From Pseudoramibacter fermentans (GTDB lineage: Bacteria; Bacillota; Clostridia; Eubacteriales; Eubacteriaceae), in NCBI GenBank assembly GCA_009493725.1, contig VOGB01000003.1, positions 124,001 through 188,000 on the forward strand: DNA of 64,000 bases, read 5' to 3'. This document shows, in pieces, positions 7,770 to 15,886 of the stretch. A program made the translations under genes and the position numbers. The notes under the pieces were generated by a model that saw only the letters and a list, made by a program, of their open reading frames with translations, did not search any database and was not told the DNA's origin. Numbering within the stretch: the first letter of the stretch is position 1; each line of letters starts with the position of its first letter.

Positions 7770-8696
7770 ATGAACCCAATGGACAGACAAATCGGAAAGC
7801 AGCAGCGTATCAGAATGGGTATGGCAGGTGGCCTCATCCTGCTTTTCGCTTTAGGAATGGCGATCGACGAAGCGGATTTTCTAGGGAGCCGCCACACTTC
7901 GGCCACAGCGTATCTGCAGGTCTACAGCGCTTTTCTGCTGATGCTCGTGTACATTGTGCCCTTTAGCCTATTGATGCGGCGGCTTTGCCGGCGGTACAAG
8001 CTTTCCGGATTTGAAATGTTGACAGCGGTCGCCTGCGGCGCTTTTATTCCGGCGGCCTTCGCCGGAGAAATCAACGATGGTTTCACCAGCATGATGAAGC
8101 AGCTGATGGGCTCAGCCTATTCGGACGCGTGGCTCGGCTCCGCGGAGACCGCAATTGTGGAGGAATTACTAAAGCTGGGTACGGCAGCGCTGCTTTTGTA
8201 TCTTTTTCATCGGAAATCACGGCCGTCTTATTTAATCACCGGAATGTGTGTGGGTATGGGATTTCAAATCGAAGAGGATTTCTCCTACATTACGGACAGT
8301 GGATTTAAGCACGTGAACGCGGCGTTTCCAGCGGCACTTGATCGGATCGTTGGTGCCCTCGGTTCCCACTGGGCCTACACCGGTGTGACGGCAGTTGGGC
8401 TTTACCTGATTGTCAGCGCATCCAGTGGCCGCAATAAACGGAAGGGGCTGCTTTGGATTCTCCTCGTGATGGCGAATCATTTTTTGTACGATTCGCCCAT
8501 TGGATCGGTGCCCCTTTTCAGCGCATTGCTTGCAGCCGCTGTGGTTCTGCCGGTAATCCTTTTGCTCAAAACAGACTGGAGCATGTCTGAGACAGAGATG
8601 GATGCAAAGCTTTCCCACAGTTATGCCCAGTCAATTGCCGGTGAAGGCAGACCGATGGATGAGGTGTTCAACGACTTGAAAAGGGATTTGAAATAA
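7770..8696 (+). CDS. PrsW-family intramembrane metalloprotease
   Basis: The 308-residue membrane protein carries the three PrsW-family motifs in order: EExxK in TAIVEELLKLG, the FxxEE of GFQIEEDFSY, and HxxxD in MANHFLYDSP. These correspond to the glutamate and zinc-ligand residues of this group, which includes B. subtilis PrsW (cleaves anti-sigma RsiW). About eight membrane segments are visible. A substrate cannot be deduced, since no classical anti-sigma factor is adjacent. AGGAGG at 7759-7764 fixes the ATG at 7770 over an upstream in-frame extension. Confidence 0.8.
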   Translation: MNPMDRQIGKQQRIRMGMAGGLILLFALGMAIDEADFLGSRHTSATAYLQVYSAFLLMLVYIVPFSLLMRRLCRRYKLSGFEMLTAVACGAFIPAAFAGEINDGFTSMMKQLMGSAYSDAWLGSAETAIVEELLKLGTAALLLYLFHRKSRPSYLITGMCVGMGFQIEEDFSYITDSGFKHVNAAFPAALDRIVGALGSHWAYTGVTAVGLYLIVSASSGRNKRKGLLWILLVMANHFLYDSPIGSVPLFSALLAAAVVLPVILLLKTDWSMSETEMDAKLSHSYAQSIAGEGRPMDEVFNDLKRDLK

Positions 8697-8840
8697 TTGG
8701 ATTCCATCATTTTTTCATTGCAGTATCTAAAGATTTTTCGGGCCACACCCATCATCAGCCATACTTTTGGTTATAGAAATTGAGTTTGTCGTTGTGGTAT
8801 GATTTGTAGGTACATTTTATGAAAGAAAAGAGATTTTCGA

Positions 8841-10229
8841 TTGAGCAAGCAATTAGATAAACAAGCAACTTACGAGCTGTTCGCGAAGGCGCCGGTGTCC
8901 AAGGCCGTGTGGACCATGGCCCTGCCGACCATCGTGACCCAGCTGATCAATATCATTTACAATTACGCGGACACCTGGTTCGTTGGGCGGACGGCCAACG
9001 CGGCGATGGTGGCCGCTTTGGGCATTTGCTTTCCGTTATTTGTCATCATGGCCGCCGTAGCCAATTTGTTCGGCATCGGCGGATCCAGCGTGATCTCCAG
9101 GGCGATGGGCGAGAAAAAAATCGAGAAGGCCCGCCGTACCTTCGCCAGCGCCTTCTGGGGCGGCATGGCGGCCGCGGTGATTTTCATGCTGGTGATTCTG
9201 TTCTTCCGCGCGCCGATCATCCACCTGGTCGGCGGCGACGCCCACGACTTTCAATACGTGTCCGACTACATGTTCTGGACGATGGTGGTCGGCGCCATTC
9301 CGACGATCGGCAACGTGCTGTGTGGCCATTTGGTGCGTTCGATCGGCGCGTCAAAGGAGGCGGGCTTCGGCATGTCCATGGGTGGGGTGTTAAACATCGC
9401 GCTGGATCCGCTGTTCATGTTCGTGATTCTGCCGTCGGGCATGGAGGTGACAGGCGCCGCGGTCGCGACGATGCTCTCTAACACTGCGGCGATGGTGTAT
9501 TTCATGGTCTACATCCGGAAACGGCAGAAAAAGGAAAAGGACGGCATCGTCTACATCGGCCTGCCGAAGGCGCAGCCAGGCGATTCGGTTATGTCGGAAA
9601 TTCTGATCACGGGCTTTCCGGCCGCGCTGCAGACGACCTTCGCGATGGTGTCCAATATTTTTGCCAATGTCCTGATCCGGCCCTACGGCAGCGGCGCCGT
9701 GGCGGGCATGGGCATTGCCAAGAAAATCAACATGATCGCCTTCAACACCTGTATGGGGATGACAATGGGCGTGCTGCCGCTGATCGGCTTCAGCTACGGC
9801 GCCCGCGACTACACGCGGATGCGCCAGATCATCCGCTACACCGGTACGGTCGTGCTGCTGTTCGGCGCAGCCTGCGCGGCGGTGTTCATCACCCAGGCGC
9901 CCCATCTCGTGCGCTTCTTTATCGATGAAGACACGTCGGTGCTGTACGGCACCCAGTTCCTGCGGATTATCGGCTACGCGGCGCCGCTGGCGGCGGTGTC
10001 CTATTTGAGCGTCACCATCTTTCAGGCCTGCGGGCGCAAGGGGCCGGCCTTTGTGCTGTCCATTCTCCGCAAGGGCGTGTTCGATATTCCGGCGATGTTC
10101 GTCTTCCGCTCAGTTCTCGGCCTCGGCGCCGCCGGCGTGTGCTGGGCCACACCCTTCGCGGAAGTGCTCGGCGTGATCGTCGCGCTGATGCTGTACCTGC
10201 GGTTTCAAAAAGGATTGCGCCGCTTTTGA
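8841..10229 (+). CDS. MATE-family multidrug efflux transporter (MepA-like)
   Basis: The 462-residue protein has twelve predicted membrane segments and the two-fold MATE organisation. The first helices read MALPTIVTQLINIIYNYADTWFVG, the MepA/NorM-type opening, and PVSKAVWTMALP precedes it as in MepA-like members. It should export cationic or amphiphilic compounds in exchange for H+ or Na+. Translation must start at a TTG at 8841; an out-of-frame ATG at 8819 opens only a 13-codon ORF. It lies 27 bases before a diguanylate cyclase gene and is probably cotranscribed with it. Confidence 0.85.
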   Translation: MSKQLDKQATYELFAKAPVSKAVWTMALPTIVTQLINIIYNYADTWFVGRTANAAMVAALGICFPLFVIMAAVANLFGIGGSSVISRAMGEKKIEKARRTFASAFWGGMAAAVIFMLVILFFRAPIIHLVGGDAHDFQYVSDYMFWTMVVGAIPTIGNVLCGHLVRSIGASKEAGFGMSMGGVLNIALDPLFMFVILPSGMEVTGAAVATMLSNTAAMVYFMVYIRKRQKKEKDGIVYIGLPKAQPGDSVMSEILITGFPAALQTTFAMVSNIFANVLIRPYGSGAVAGMGIAKKINMIAFNTCMGMTMGVLPLIGFSYGARDYTRMRQIIRYTGTVVLLFGAACAAVFITQAPHLVRFFIDEDTSVLYGTQFLRIIGYAAPLAAVSYLSVTIFQACGRKGPAFVLSILRKGVFDIPAMFVFRSVLGLGAAGVCWATPFAEVLGVIVALMLYLRFQKGLRRF

Positions 10230-10256
10230 GCGGATTTCAGAAGGAGGGAAGGCGTC

Positions 10257-11363
10257 ATGACGGGATTTCCTTTAATTTTTTCAGATTTGATCAGCATCGC
10301 CCTTGTGGTCTACGTGTGGGTGCGCATCCGCGCGAATTCCGCCTTGGAACCGGACGCGGTGTGTTTGTTTCAGTGTATCGGCGTTACACTGATCGCGACC
10401 CTTGTGGTCGATCACGTCTGGGAGTATTTTTACCGCATTTCCGACGGCTCCGCTGCGTCCAGGCAATTGCTGAACACCATCTCCAGCCTTGAATTCTGCT
10501 GTATCCCGATCGCGCTGTTTTTCCTGATCTTTTACCAGCGGAAGCAGTGGGATGCGGCGCGCTGCACCGCGCTGGCGGCCGACCTCACCCTTTTGGTTTT
10601 GGATCTTTTGAACATTCGTCTGCCCATTTACGCTTATATCGATCACGAGCTTTATACGGTGATGACACCGGGCGCGGTATGGATTTTTTTGGGAACGCTG
10701 ATCCTGTTCGGCTTCGTCTTGATTCATCATTTCCGCAATACCTTCAACATGGACCGGGAAGACAAACTCCTGATCAGCTTCGTTTTGATCATCGCAGCAC
10801 TGGGCGAGGCGGGCTGTTATTTCAACGTTGACGTCGTCGCGGTCTGGGAATGTCTGGCCATCGTCTACCTGCTGCTCTATTTGGCTCTAGAGCGGCTTTT
10901 CGCCAAAACCGATCAGGTGACGGGCCTGCCGAACCGGTACGCCTTCACGTTGGCTTACTTTCGGGAAACCCGCAATCCGGCGTCGGTGCTGGTGTCGGTA
11001 GATCTGAACCATTTGAAGTATTTCAACGACCGCTACGGCCACGACACCGGTGACCATTATCTGCGCGCCTTTGCCCAGACGGCTCAGCAGCGGGTTAAGG
11101 ATCTCGGTCAGCTTTACCGCGTCGGCGGCGACGAGTTTTGTCTGGCCTCGTCTGCGGACCCCAGCCGCGTGCAGGCCGCTTTCGCCGAATTGTCCCAGAT
11201 GGACCAATGCGATCCGGCCTACGGCGATTTTCCGATGGATTTTGCCTACGGCCTTGCGGTCCGCAAACCCGGTGAGACCAACGGTGCGCTTTACACCCGG
11301 ACGGACGCCGCGATGTACGTAAACAAACGGCAAATGGAGGGCGCCGCAGGGCGGGATGAATAG
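10257..11363 (+). CDS. Membrane-anchored diguanylate cyclase (GGDEF)
   Basis: The 368-residue protein has about six N-terminal membrane helices (residues 1-212) and a C-terminal GGDEF domain opening with DQVTGLPNR. The active-site loop is an intact GGDEF (290-294), and VSVDLNHLKYFND supplies the metal-binding Asp region, so cyclic-di-GMP synthesis is expected. The RVKD upstream is two residues too far from the loop for the canonical inhibitory RxxD site, so product inhibition is doubtful. The AAGGAGGGAAGG ribosome site is good. It follows the MATE gene closely. The signal sensed by the membrane part is unknown. Confidence 0.85.
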   Translation: MTGFPLIFSDLISIALVVYVWVRIRANSALEPDAVCLFQCIGVTLIATLVVDHVWEYFYRISDGSAASRQLLNTISSLEFCCIPIALFFLIFYQRKQWDAARCTALAADLTLLVLDLLNIRLPIYAYIDHELYTVMTPGAVWIFLGTLILFGFVLIHHFRNTFNMDREDKLLISFVLIIAALGEAGCYFNVDVVAVWECLAIVYLLLYLALERLFAKTDQVTGLPNRYAFTLAYFRETRNPASVLVSVDLNHLKYFNDRYGHDTGDHYLRAFAQTAQQRVKDLGQLYRVGGDEFCLASSADPSRVQAAFAELSQMDQCDPAYGDFPMDFAYGLAVRKPGETNGALYTRTDAAMYVNKRQMEGAAGRDE

Positions 11364-11420
11364 AGGAATAATTAAAGAAAAACGGAAAAAAGCAGCAGCT
11401 AAGCGCCTGCGCCGAACACA

Positions 11421-11466
11421 ACAGCCTGAGAATCAGCTGAAAAAGCTGGCTCTCAGGCTGTTTTTT
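11421..11466 (+). terminator. Rho-independent terminator after the cyclase gene
   Basis: ACAGCCTGAG and CAGC pair with GCTG and CTCAGGCTGT, followed by six T. The outer arms are identical to those of the terminator at 19150, which closes the next operon. Confidence 0.9.
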
Positions 11467-11480
11467 GTTTATTAATTTTT

Positions 11481-11524
11481 CTTAAGGGGACGTTAACGGT
11501 GGCTTTAGGCGGGCTTCCTATACT
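11481..11524 (+). promoter_or_regulatory. Candidate promoter with OmpR-type direct repeat
   Basis: TATACT at 11519-11524 is a likely -10. Instead of a good -35 there is an 11-bp-spaced direct repeat, CTTAAGG (11481-11487) and GTTAACG (11492-11498), the 7-4-7 arrangement bound by OmpR/PhoB-type regulators. The operon it precedes ends with its own OmpR-type regulator, so autoregulation is a reasonable inference. Confidence 0.45.
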
Positions 11525-11548
11525 GGGGGTGTTTAGGAGGAAAGCACA

Positions 11549-13003
11549 ATGGATCCCATTTGGAAAGTATTAAAAGCGACGTGTGCCGCACACGGCGATC
11601 GGACCGCCGTCATCGACGGTGACACCCGTATGACCTGGCGCGAGGTGAAGACCTGCGCCGAGCGGGCAGGCCGGTTTCTCGTCGGCCACGGCGTCAAGCC
11701 GGGCGTGCCGGTGGTGCTGCGCATGAAGAAAAGCTGGCAGGCCGTCTGTCTGATGTACGGAACGGTCTACGCCGGCGGGTATTACGTGTTTGTCGATCCG
11801 GACCAGCCGGAAAAACGGCTGCAGGCCATCCTGCAGACGCTGCAGAGCGGCGTCTTGATTCAGGACAGCGATGATTGGGTTGACGCGGCGCCCGGCCGGA
11901 CCTACACGGCGGCGGCTGCGCTGAAGGGCCACCGCAGCCTTTGCCGAAGGGCTGAAGCGTCGGCGGACGATCCGCTCTACGCCGTCTTCACGTCCGGCTC
12001 AACCGGCACACCAAAGGGCGTGCTCGTGTCACGGGGCGCGGTGGCGCAGTTCATCGGGCATTTCGTTGAGATGAGCGGAATCGTGGCCGACGATGTGATC
12101 GGGAACCAGGCGCCCTTTGACTTCGACGTCTCGGTGAAGGATTTGTACAGCGCCTGCTTGACCGGCGCCTGTGTCGTGCTGATTCCGAAGGTCGATTTTG
12201 CGATGCCGAAGGCGCTGATGGACTGCCTCGTCGACAACCGCGTGACGGTATTGATCTGGGCGGTTTCGGCCATGTGCATCGTGTCGACCTTCAAGGGCTT
12301 CGCCTATCGGACGCCGACGACCCTCAGGCTGGTGATGTTCAGCGGAGAGGTCATGCCGATGAAGCATTTGAAGATTTGGGAGGACAGCCTGCCCCAGGCC
12401 GCGTTCATCAACCTATACGGCCCGTCGGAGATCACCTGCAACGCGCTGTACCACCGCGTCCAGGGCGACGAAGACCGGCTGCCGATCGGCGTGCCCTTTG
12501 CGGGTAGACAGGTATTTCTCATCGATGCTGACGGCGAAATCATCACAGAAGACGATGTGACCGGTGAAATCTGCGTCAGCGGCGAATCCATCGGGCTCGG
12601 GTATATCGGCAGGCCGGATCTGACTCAAAAGGCCTTCCGCACAATACGCGGCGCCCGGGCCTATTGTACCGGCGATTTGGGCTACCGGGAAAAGGGTCAG
12701 TACTTTTTTGTCGGCCGGTCAGACGATCAGATCAAGCTGATGGGCCACCGCATTGAACTCGGCGAAATCGAAAAGGCGATGGACGCGGAAGATGAAGTGG
12801 CGCGCGCCTGTGTGACCTACGATCCCGAGAAAAAGCGGATCACCGGCTGGTATACCGGCGCGATCGCGCCCAGACAGCTGCGCGCGGCACTGAAGGCCAG
12901 CCTGCCGACTTACATGATCCCGACGAAGCTTCGGCGCCTCGAGGCTTTTCCGGTCAACAGTCACGGCAAAATCGACCGCCGCAAACTTAAGGAGGCCGTA
13001 TGA
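11549..13003 (+). CDS. DltA-like amino-acid adenylating enzyme
   Basis: The 484-residue single-module AMP-binding enzyme has the length of DltA (D-alanine:carrier ligase). The P-loop TSGSTGTPKG is at about 148-157, YGPSE follows the core, CTGDLGY supplies the ribose-binding Asp, and GKIDRRKL near the end carries the catalytic Lys. Asp193 in FDFDVS matches the Asp that binds the substrate amino group in DltA. The DltA cysteine next to the substrate alpha-carbon (FCGEVLP) is Ser265 here (FSGEVMP), so the substrate is probably not simply D-alanine. It should load the carrier protein at 14166. The GGAGG ribosome site is good. Its stop overlaps the next start by four bases. Confidence 0.8.
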   Translation: MDPIWKVLKATCAAHGDRTAVIDGDTRMTWREVKTCAERAGRFLVGHGVKPGVPVVLRMKKSWQAVCLMYGTVYAGGYYVFVDPDQPEKRLQAILQTLQSGVLIQDSDDWVDAAPGRTYTAAAALKGHRSLCRRAEASADDPLYAVFTSGSTGTPKGVLVSRGAVAQFIGHFVEMSGIVADDVIGNQAPFDFDVSVKDLYSACLTGACVVLIPKVDFAMPKALMDCLVDNRVTVLIWAVSAMCIVSTFKGFAYRTPTTLRLVMFSGEVMPMKHLKIWEDSLPQAAFINLYGPSEITCNALYHRVQGDEDRLPIGVPFAGRQVFLIDADGEIITEDDVTGEICVSGESIGLGYIGRPDLTQKAFRTIRGARAYCTGDLGYREKGQYFFVGRSDDQIKLMGHRIELGEIEKAMDAEDEVARACVTYDPEKKRITGWYTGAIAPRQLRAALKASLPTYMIPTKLRRLEAFPVNSHGKIDRRKLKEAV

Positions 13004-14142
13004 AAGCCTTCGAAACCCCCTATTACGTTTTGCATGAGGACCGGGTGACTGCCCGATGTGAGGCGGTCCGCCGTCTTTGGGACGGGGATCTCTGCTACGC
13101 GATGAAGGCCAATCCCTTTCTGGCTGCGCCCTTCGCGGCGGCGGTTCAGAGAATTGAGGTCTGCTCCTACGGGGAATACAAGATTTGCGTACAGGCTCAT
13201 ATCGATCCCCACAAGGTGATTTTTTCCGGGGTCGTCAAACAAGAAGCGGAGCTGCAGGAGGTGCTGGAAACCTGGGGCAGCGCCTGTGTGTACACCGCCG
13301 AATCAGAAAGGCAGTACACCCTGCTTGAAAACTGGGCGGAGGCCCACAAGACCCGCCTGCGGGTGCTGGCGCGGCTGAGCGACGGCACCCAATTCGGCAT
13401 GGACCGGACGGCGATTGGCGCGCTGTTCCGCCATCATTCGCCGTGGATTCACCTACAGGGCCTCCATTATTTCACCGGGACGATGAAGCGGAAGCCGTCG
13501 GTGTACACGAAAGAGATGGCAGCGCTGGCGGACGTCTGCAGCTGTATTGAAGCCGAGGGCGGCCACATCGACGAGATCGAGTACGGGCCGGGCATCGGTG
13601 TGGATTATTTTTCGGACAAGGCTCCAAAATACACCGAGGCCGATTTTTTTGAAGCCTTGGCGGAGGCGGCGAAGCCTTTGAGACAGAAGTACCGCGTCAC
13701 GCTGGAGATGGGCAGAGCCTTGGCGGCGCCGTGCGGCGAATACGTGAGCCGCATCGTCGACTGCAAGGTCAACGGCGGCGTCGGCTACGTGCTGATCGAC
13801 GGCGGCAGCCATCATGTCCACTACGACGGCATGATGCGGGGCATGCACGTGCCCCATTTGCGGACGATCCCGGCGCGCAAAGGCGATCAGGTCTGGACCA
13901 TCGCCGGCTCCCTGTGCTCGGTCAATGATATTCTGGCCAGCCAGGCCAGGCTGGGCGCGGTCCAAATCGGCGACTGCCTCGTATTTGAAAATGCGGGCGC
14001 CTACGCGATGGATGAAGGTCCGGCGCTGTTTCTGAGCCACGAACTGCCGGCGGTTTACGCGGTAAAGGGTCAGAGGGTCCGCGTCCTGCGCAGGCGGATG
14101 GATACTTGGCCGATGCATGTAGATATAAAAGAAGAAAAATAG
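13000..14142 (+). CDS. Fold-type III PLP-dependent decarboxylase (LysA/BtrK-like)
   Basis: The 380-residue protein follows the alanine-racemase-fold decarboxylase pattern: Lys36 in CYAMKANPF for the PLP Schiff base, HYFTGT, EYGPGIGVDYF as phosphate-binding glycine loop, EMGRAL (cf. EPGR), SLCSVNDIL with the active-site Cys...D of the partner subunit, and ENAGAY (cf. the YGAY motif). LysA, ornithine decarboxylase and BtrK share this fold. BtrK of the butirosin pathway decarboxylates glutamyl-carrier protein, a precedent suited to this operon, where the gene lies between an adenylating enzyme and a carrier. The actual substrate is inference. Start and stop overlaps show tight coupling. Confidence 0.75.
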   Translation: MKAFETPYYVLHEDRVTARCEAVRRLWDGDLCYAMKANPFLAAPFAAAVQRIEVCSYGEYKICVQAHIDPHKVIFSGVVKQEAELQEVLETWGSACVYTAESERQYTLLENWAEAHKTRLRVLARLSDGTQFGMDRTAIGALFRHHSPWIHLQGLHYFTGTMKRKPSVYTKEMAALADVCSCIEAEGGHIDEIEYGPGIGVDYFSDKAPKYTEADFFEALAEAAKPLRQKYRVTLEMGRALAAPCGEYVSRIVDCKVNGGVGYVLIDGGSHHVHYDGMMRGMHVPHLRTIPARKGDQVWTIAGSLCSVNDILASQARLGAVQIGDCLVFENAGAYAMDEGPALFLSHELPAVYAVKGQRVRVLRRRMDTWPMHVDIKEEK

Positions 14143-14165
14143 AAAGATAAAAGGAAGGTTAAAAA

Positions 14166-14390
14166 ATGGAAGAAAAAATCATTAAAATGCTGGAAGAAAA
14201 TGACGATTCAATCGATTACGCCAATGAAACCCACCTCATCGACGACGGCCTGCTGGATTCCTTTGGGGTGATCGCCCTCGTCGCCGATCTGGAAGACGCC
14301 TTCGACGTCGAAATCGGCACCGCCGATTTGGTTCCGGAGAATTTTAATTCGGTGAAGGCGATCGCGGCTTTGATTCAGAAACGCGTATGA
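14166..14390 (+). CDS. Acyl/aminoacyl carrier protein, DltC-like
   Basis: The 74-residue acidic helical protein has the carrier signature DDGLLDSFG with Ser32 as the phosphopantetheine attachment site, and the second-half helix LVADLEDAFDVEI typical of DltC and small ACPs. It should carry the amino acid activated by the DltA-like enzyme. AAGGAAGG lies eight bases before its start, and its stop overlaps the MBOAT start (ATGA). Being distinct from housekeeping AcpP in length and context, it is surely specific to this operon. Confidence 0.85.
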   Translation: MEEKIIKMLEENDDSIDYANETHLIDDGLLDSFGVIALVADLEDAFDVEIGTADLVPENFNSVKAIAALIQKRV

Positions 14391-15886
14391 GCTATCAATC
14401 GCTTTTTTACGGCACCCTCTTTCTGCCGGCGGTCTTTGTCCTGTACACGCTGACGAAGCAGGCCTACCGGAAATACGTGCTCCTCGGCGCGAGCTGGCTC
14501 TTTTATTTCCTGGCGATGCACCGCGTTACCTGGGTTTTGGTGGCGACGTGCGTCGGGGTGTACGGGGCCGCCCTTTGGATCGACCGGGCGTCGGGCAGGC
14601 AGCGGACGATGCGGCTCGCCTGCGCGATCGTGCTCCTCGCCGGCGCGCTGATCCGGGTCAAATACGCCGGATGGATCGCGGACGGCATCGGGATGCTGGC
14701 CGGGCATCACTTTTCGGTGCGGGCCCTCGTCGTGCCCCTCGGGATCTCCTATTACACGCTGGAAGCGATCGGCTATTTGTGTGAGGTGTATTGGCAGCAT
14801 CAAGCGGCCGACCGCGATTTCGTCCGGGTGGCGCTGTTTTTGAGCTTCTTTCCCCAAATCATGGAAGGACCCATCGCCCGATATCAGGACAGTGCGGCGT
14901 CGCTGTGCGCCGGCCAGCCCATCACGGGTCAGTCCTTGCGCAACGGCTGTCTGCGCATGCTCTGGGGTTTCTTCAAGAAGATGGCCGGGGCGGATCGGCT
15001 GTCCCTGCTGGTCACGGTCATCTTCAGCCAGCCGCACCGGTTTCACGGCTGGGCGGCTCTGCTCGGCAGCGCGGCCTACGTGGCACAGCTCTACCTCGAG
15101 TTCTCTGGGATGATCGATGTGACGATGGGGACGGCGGAGGTGCTCCAGATTCATCTGCCGGAAAATTTCCGTCAGCCCTTTTTCTCCCGCAGCGCGTCTG
15201 AATTCTGGCGCCGGTGGCACATCACCCTTGGCACCTGGCTGAAGACCTACGTGTTTTTCCCGGTATCGACCAGTCATCTCGTCGTCAACGGGAATCGTCA
15301 GGCGCGGAAAAAATACGGCCGGCAGACGGCGAAGGTGTGGACGTCCTTTCTGGCCCTGACGCCGGTTTGGCTGTTCAACGGCTTTTGGCACGGGGCCAAA
15401 TGGCATTACATTTTTTACGGGCTGTATTACCTGGTGATTTTGATGTTAGAGGTCATACTCGAGCCGGCCAAGAAGCGGTTTTATTCGAGGACCGGCTTCA
15501 GCCCCGATCGCGGATTGTTTTCGATTCTGCGCTGGCTGCGCACGCTGGCGATCATCGTCGCCGGGGAAGTCATTTTCCGTGCCGACACGGTGACGACGGC
15601 GTTCACAATGATCGGAAACGTGTTCCGCGGCCCGAGCCACGTCCACGCGCTGCTCGCCGCCAGCCATCTCGATCTCAGCGACGGGTTTGTCGTCGTGCTC
15701 TGTCTGGTATTGGTCACGATCGTGGACGTGTGCAGAGAAAAGGGCGTCCACCTTTTTGCCTGGTTTGATCGGCAGCCGACTGCCGTGCGCTGGGCCCTCA
15801 GCTACAGCCTGATTTTTGCCCTGATCTGTTTTGGGGCGTACGGCGCGGGCTATCGAAAGGTTGATATGATTTATGCGAAATTCTAA
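14387..15886 (+). CDS. MBOAT-family O-acyltransferase, DltB/AlgI-like
   Basis: The 499-residue polytopic membrane protein has the MBOAT core: VPLGISYYTLEAIGYL, FFPQIMEGPIARY, FWRRWHITLGTWLKTYVF, and NGFWHGAKWHY with His335 as the catalytic histidine. It is about 100 residues longer than typical DltB and near the size of AlgI. It should move the carrier-bound group across the membrane onto an extracytoplasmic hydroxyl of a polysaccharide, teichoic acid or lipid. It overlaps the carrier gene by four bases and the SGNH gene by fourteen, so the three are translationally linked. The acceptor is unknown. Confidence 0.85.
   Translation: MSYQSLFYGTLFLPAVFVLYTLTKQAYRKYVLLGASWLFYFLAMHRVTWVLVATCVGVYGAALWIDRASGRQRTMRLACAIVLLAGALIRVKYAGWIADGIGMLAGHHFSVRALVVPLGISYYTLEAIGYLCEVYWQHQAADRDFVRVALFLSFFPQIMEGPIARYQDSAASLCAGQPITGQSLRNGCLRMLWGFFKKMAGADRLSLLVTVIFSQPHRFHGWAALLGSAAYVAQLYLEFSGMIDVTMGTAEVLQIHLPENFRQPFFSRSASEFWRRWHITLGTWLKTYVFFPVSTSHLVVNGNRQARKKYGRQTAKVWTSFLALTPVWLFNGFWHGAKWHYIFYGLYYLVILMLEVILEPAKKRFYSRTGFSPDRGLFSILRWLRTLAIIVAGEVIFRADTVTTAFTMIGNVFRGPSHVHALLAASHLDLSDGFVVVLCLVLVTIVDVCREKGVHLFAWFDRQPTAVRWALSYSLIFALICFGAYGAGYRKVDMIYAKF

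Noticed and set aside
8819..8860. 13-codon ORF MKEKRFSIEQAIR overlapping the start of the MATE gene as a leader peptide
   Set aside because: It has no ribosome site of its own and no terminator or alternative hairpins nearby. It is most likely chance.
14375..15406. 343-codon minus-strand frame
   Set aside because: Antisense to the MBOAT gene, with Pro/Arg/His-rich composition and no initiation signal.
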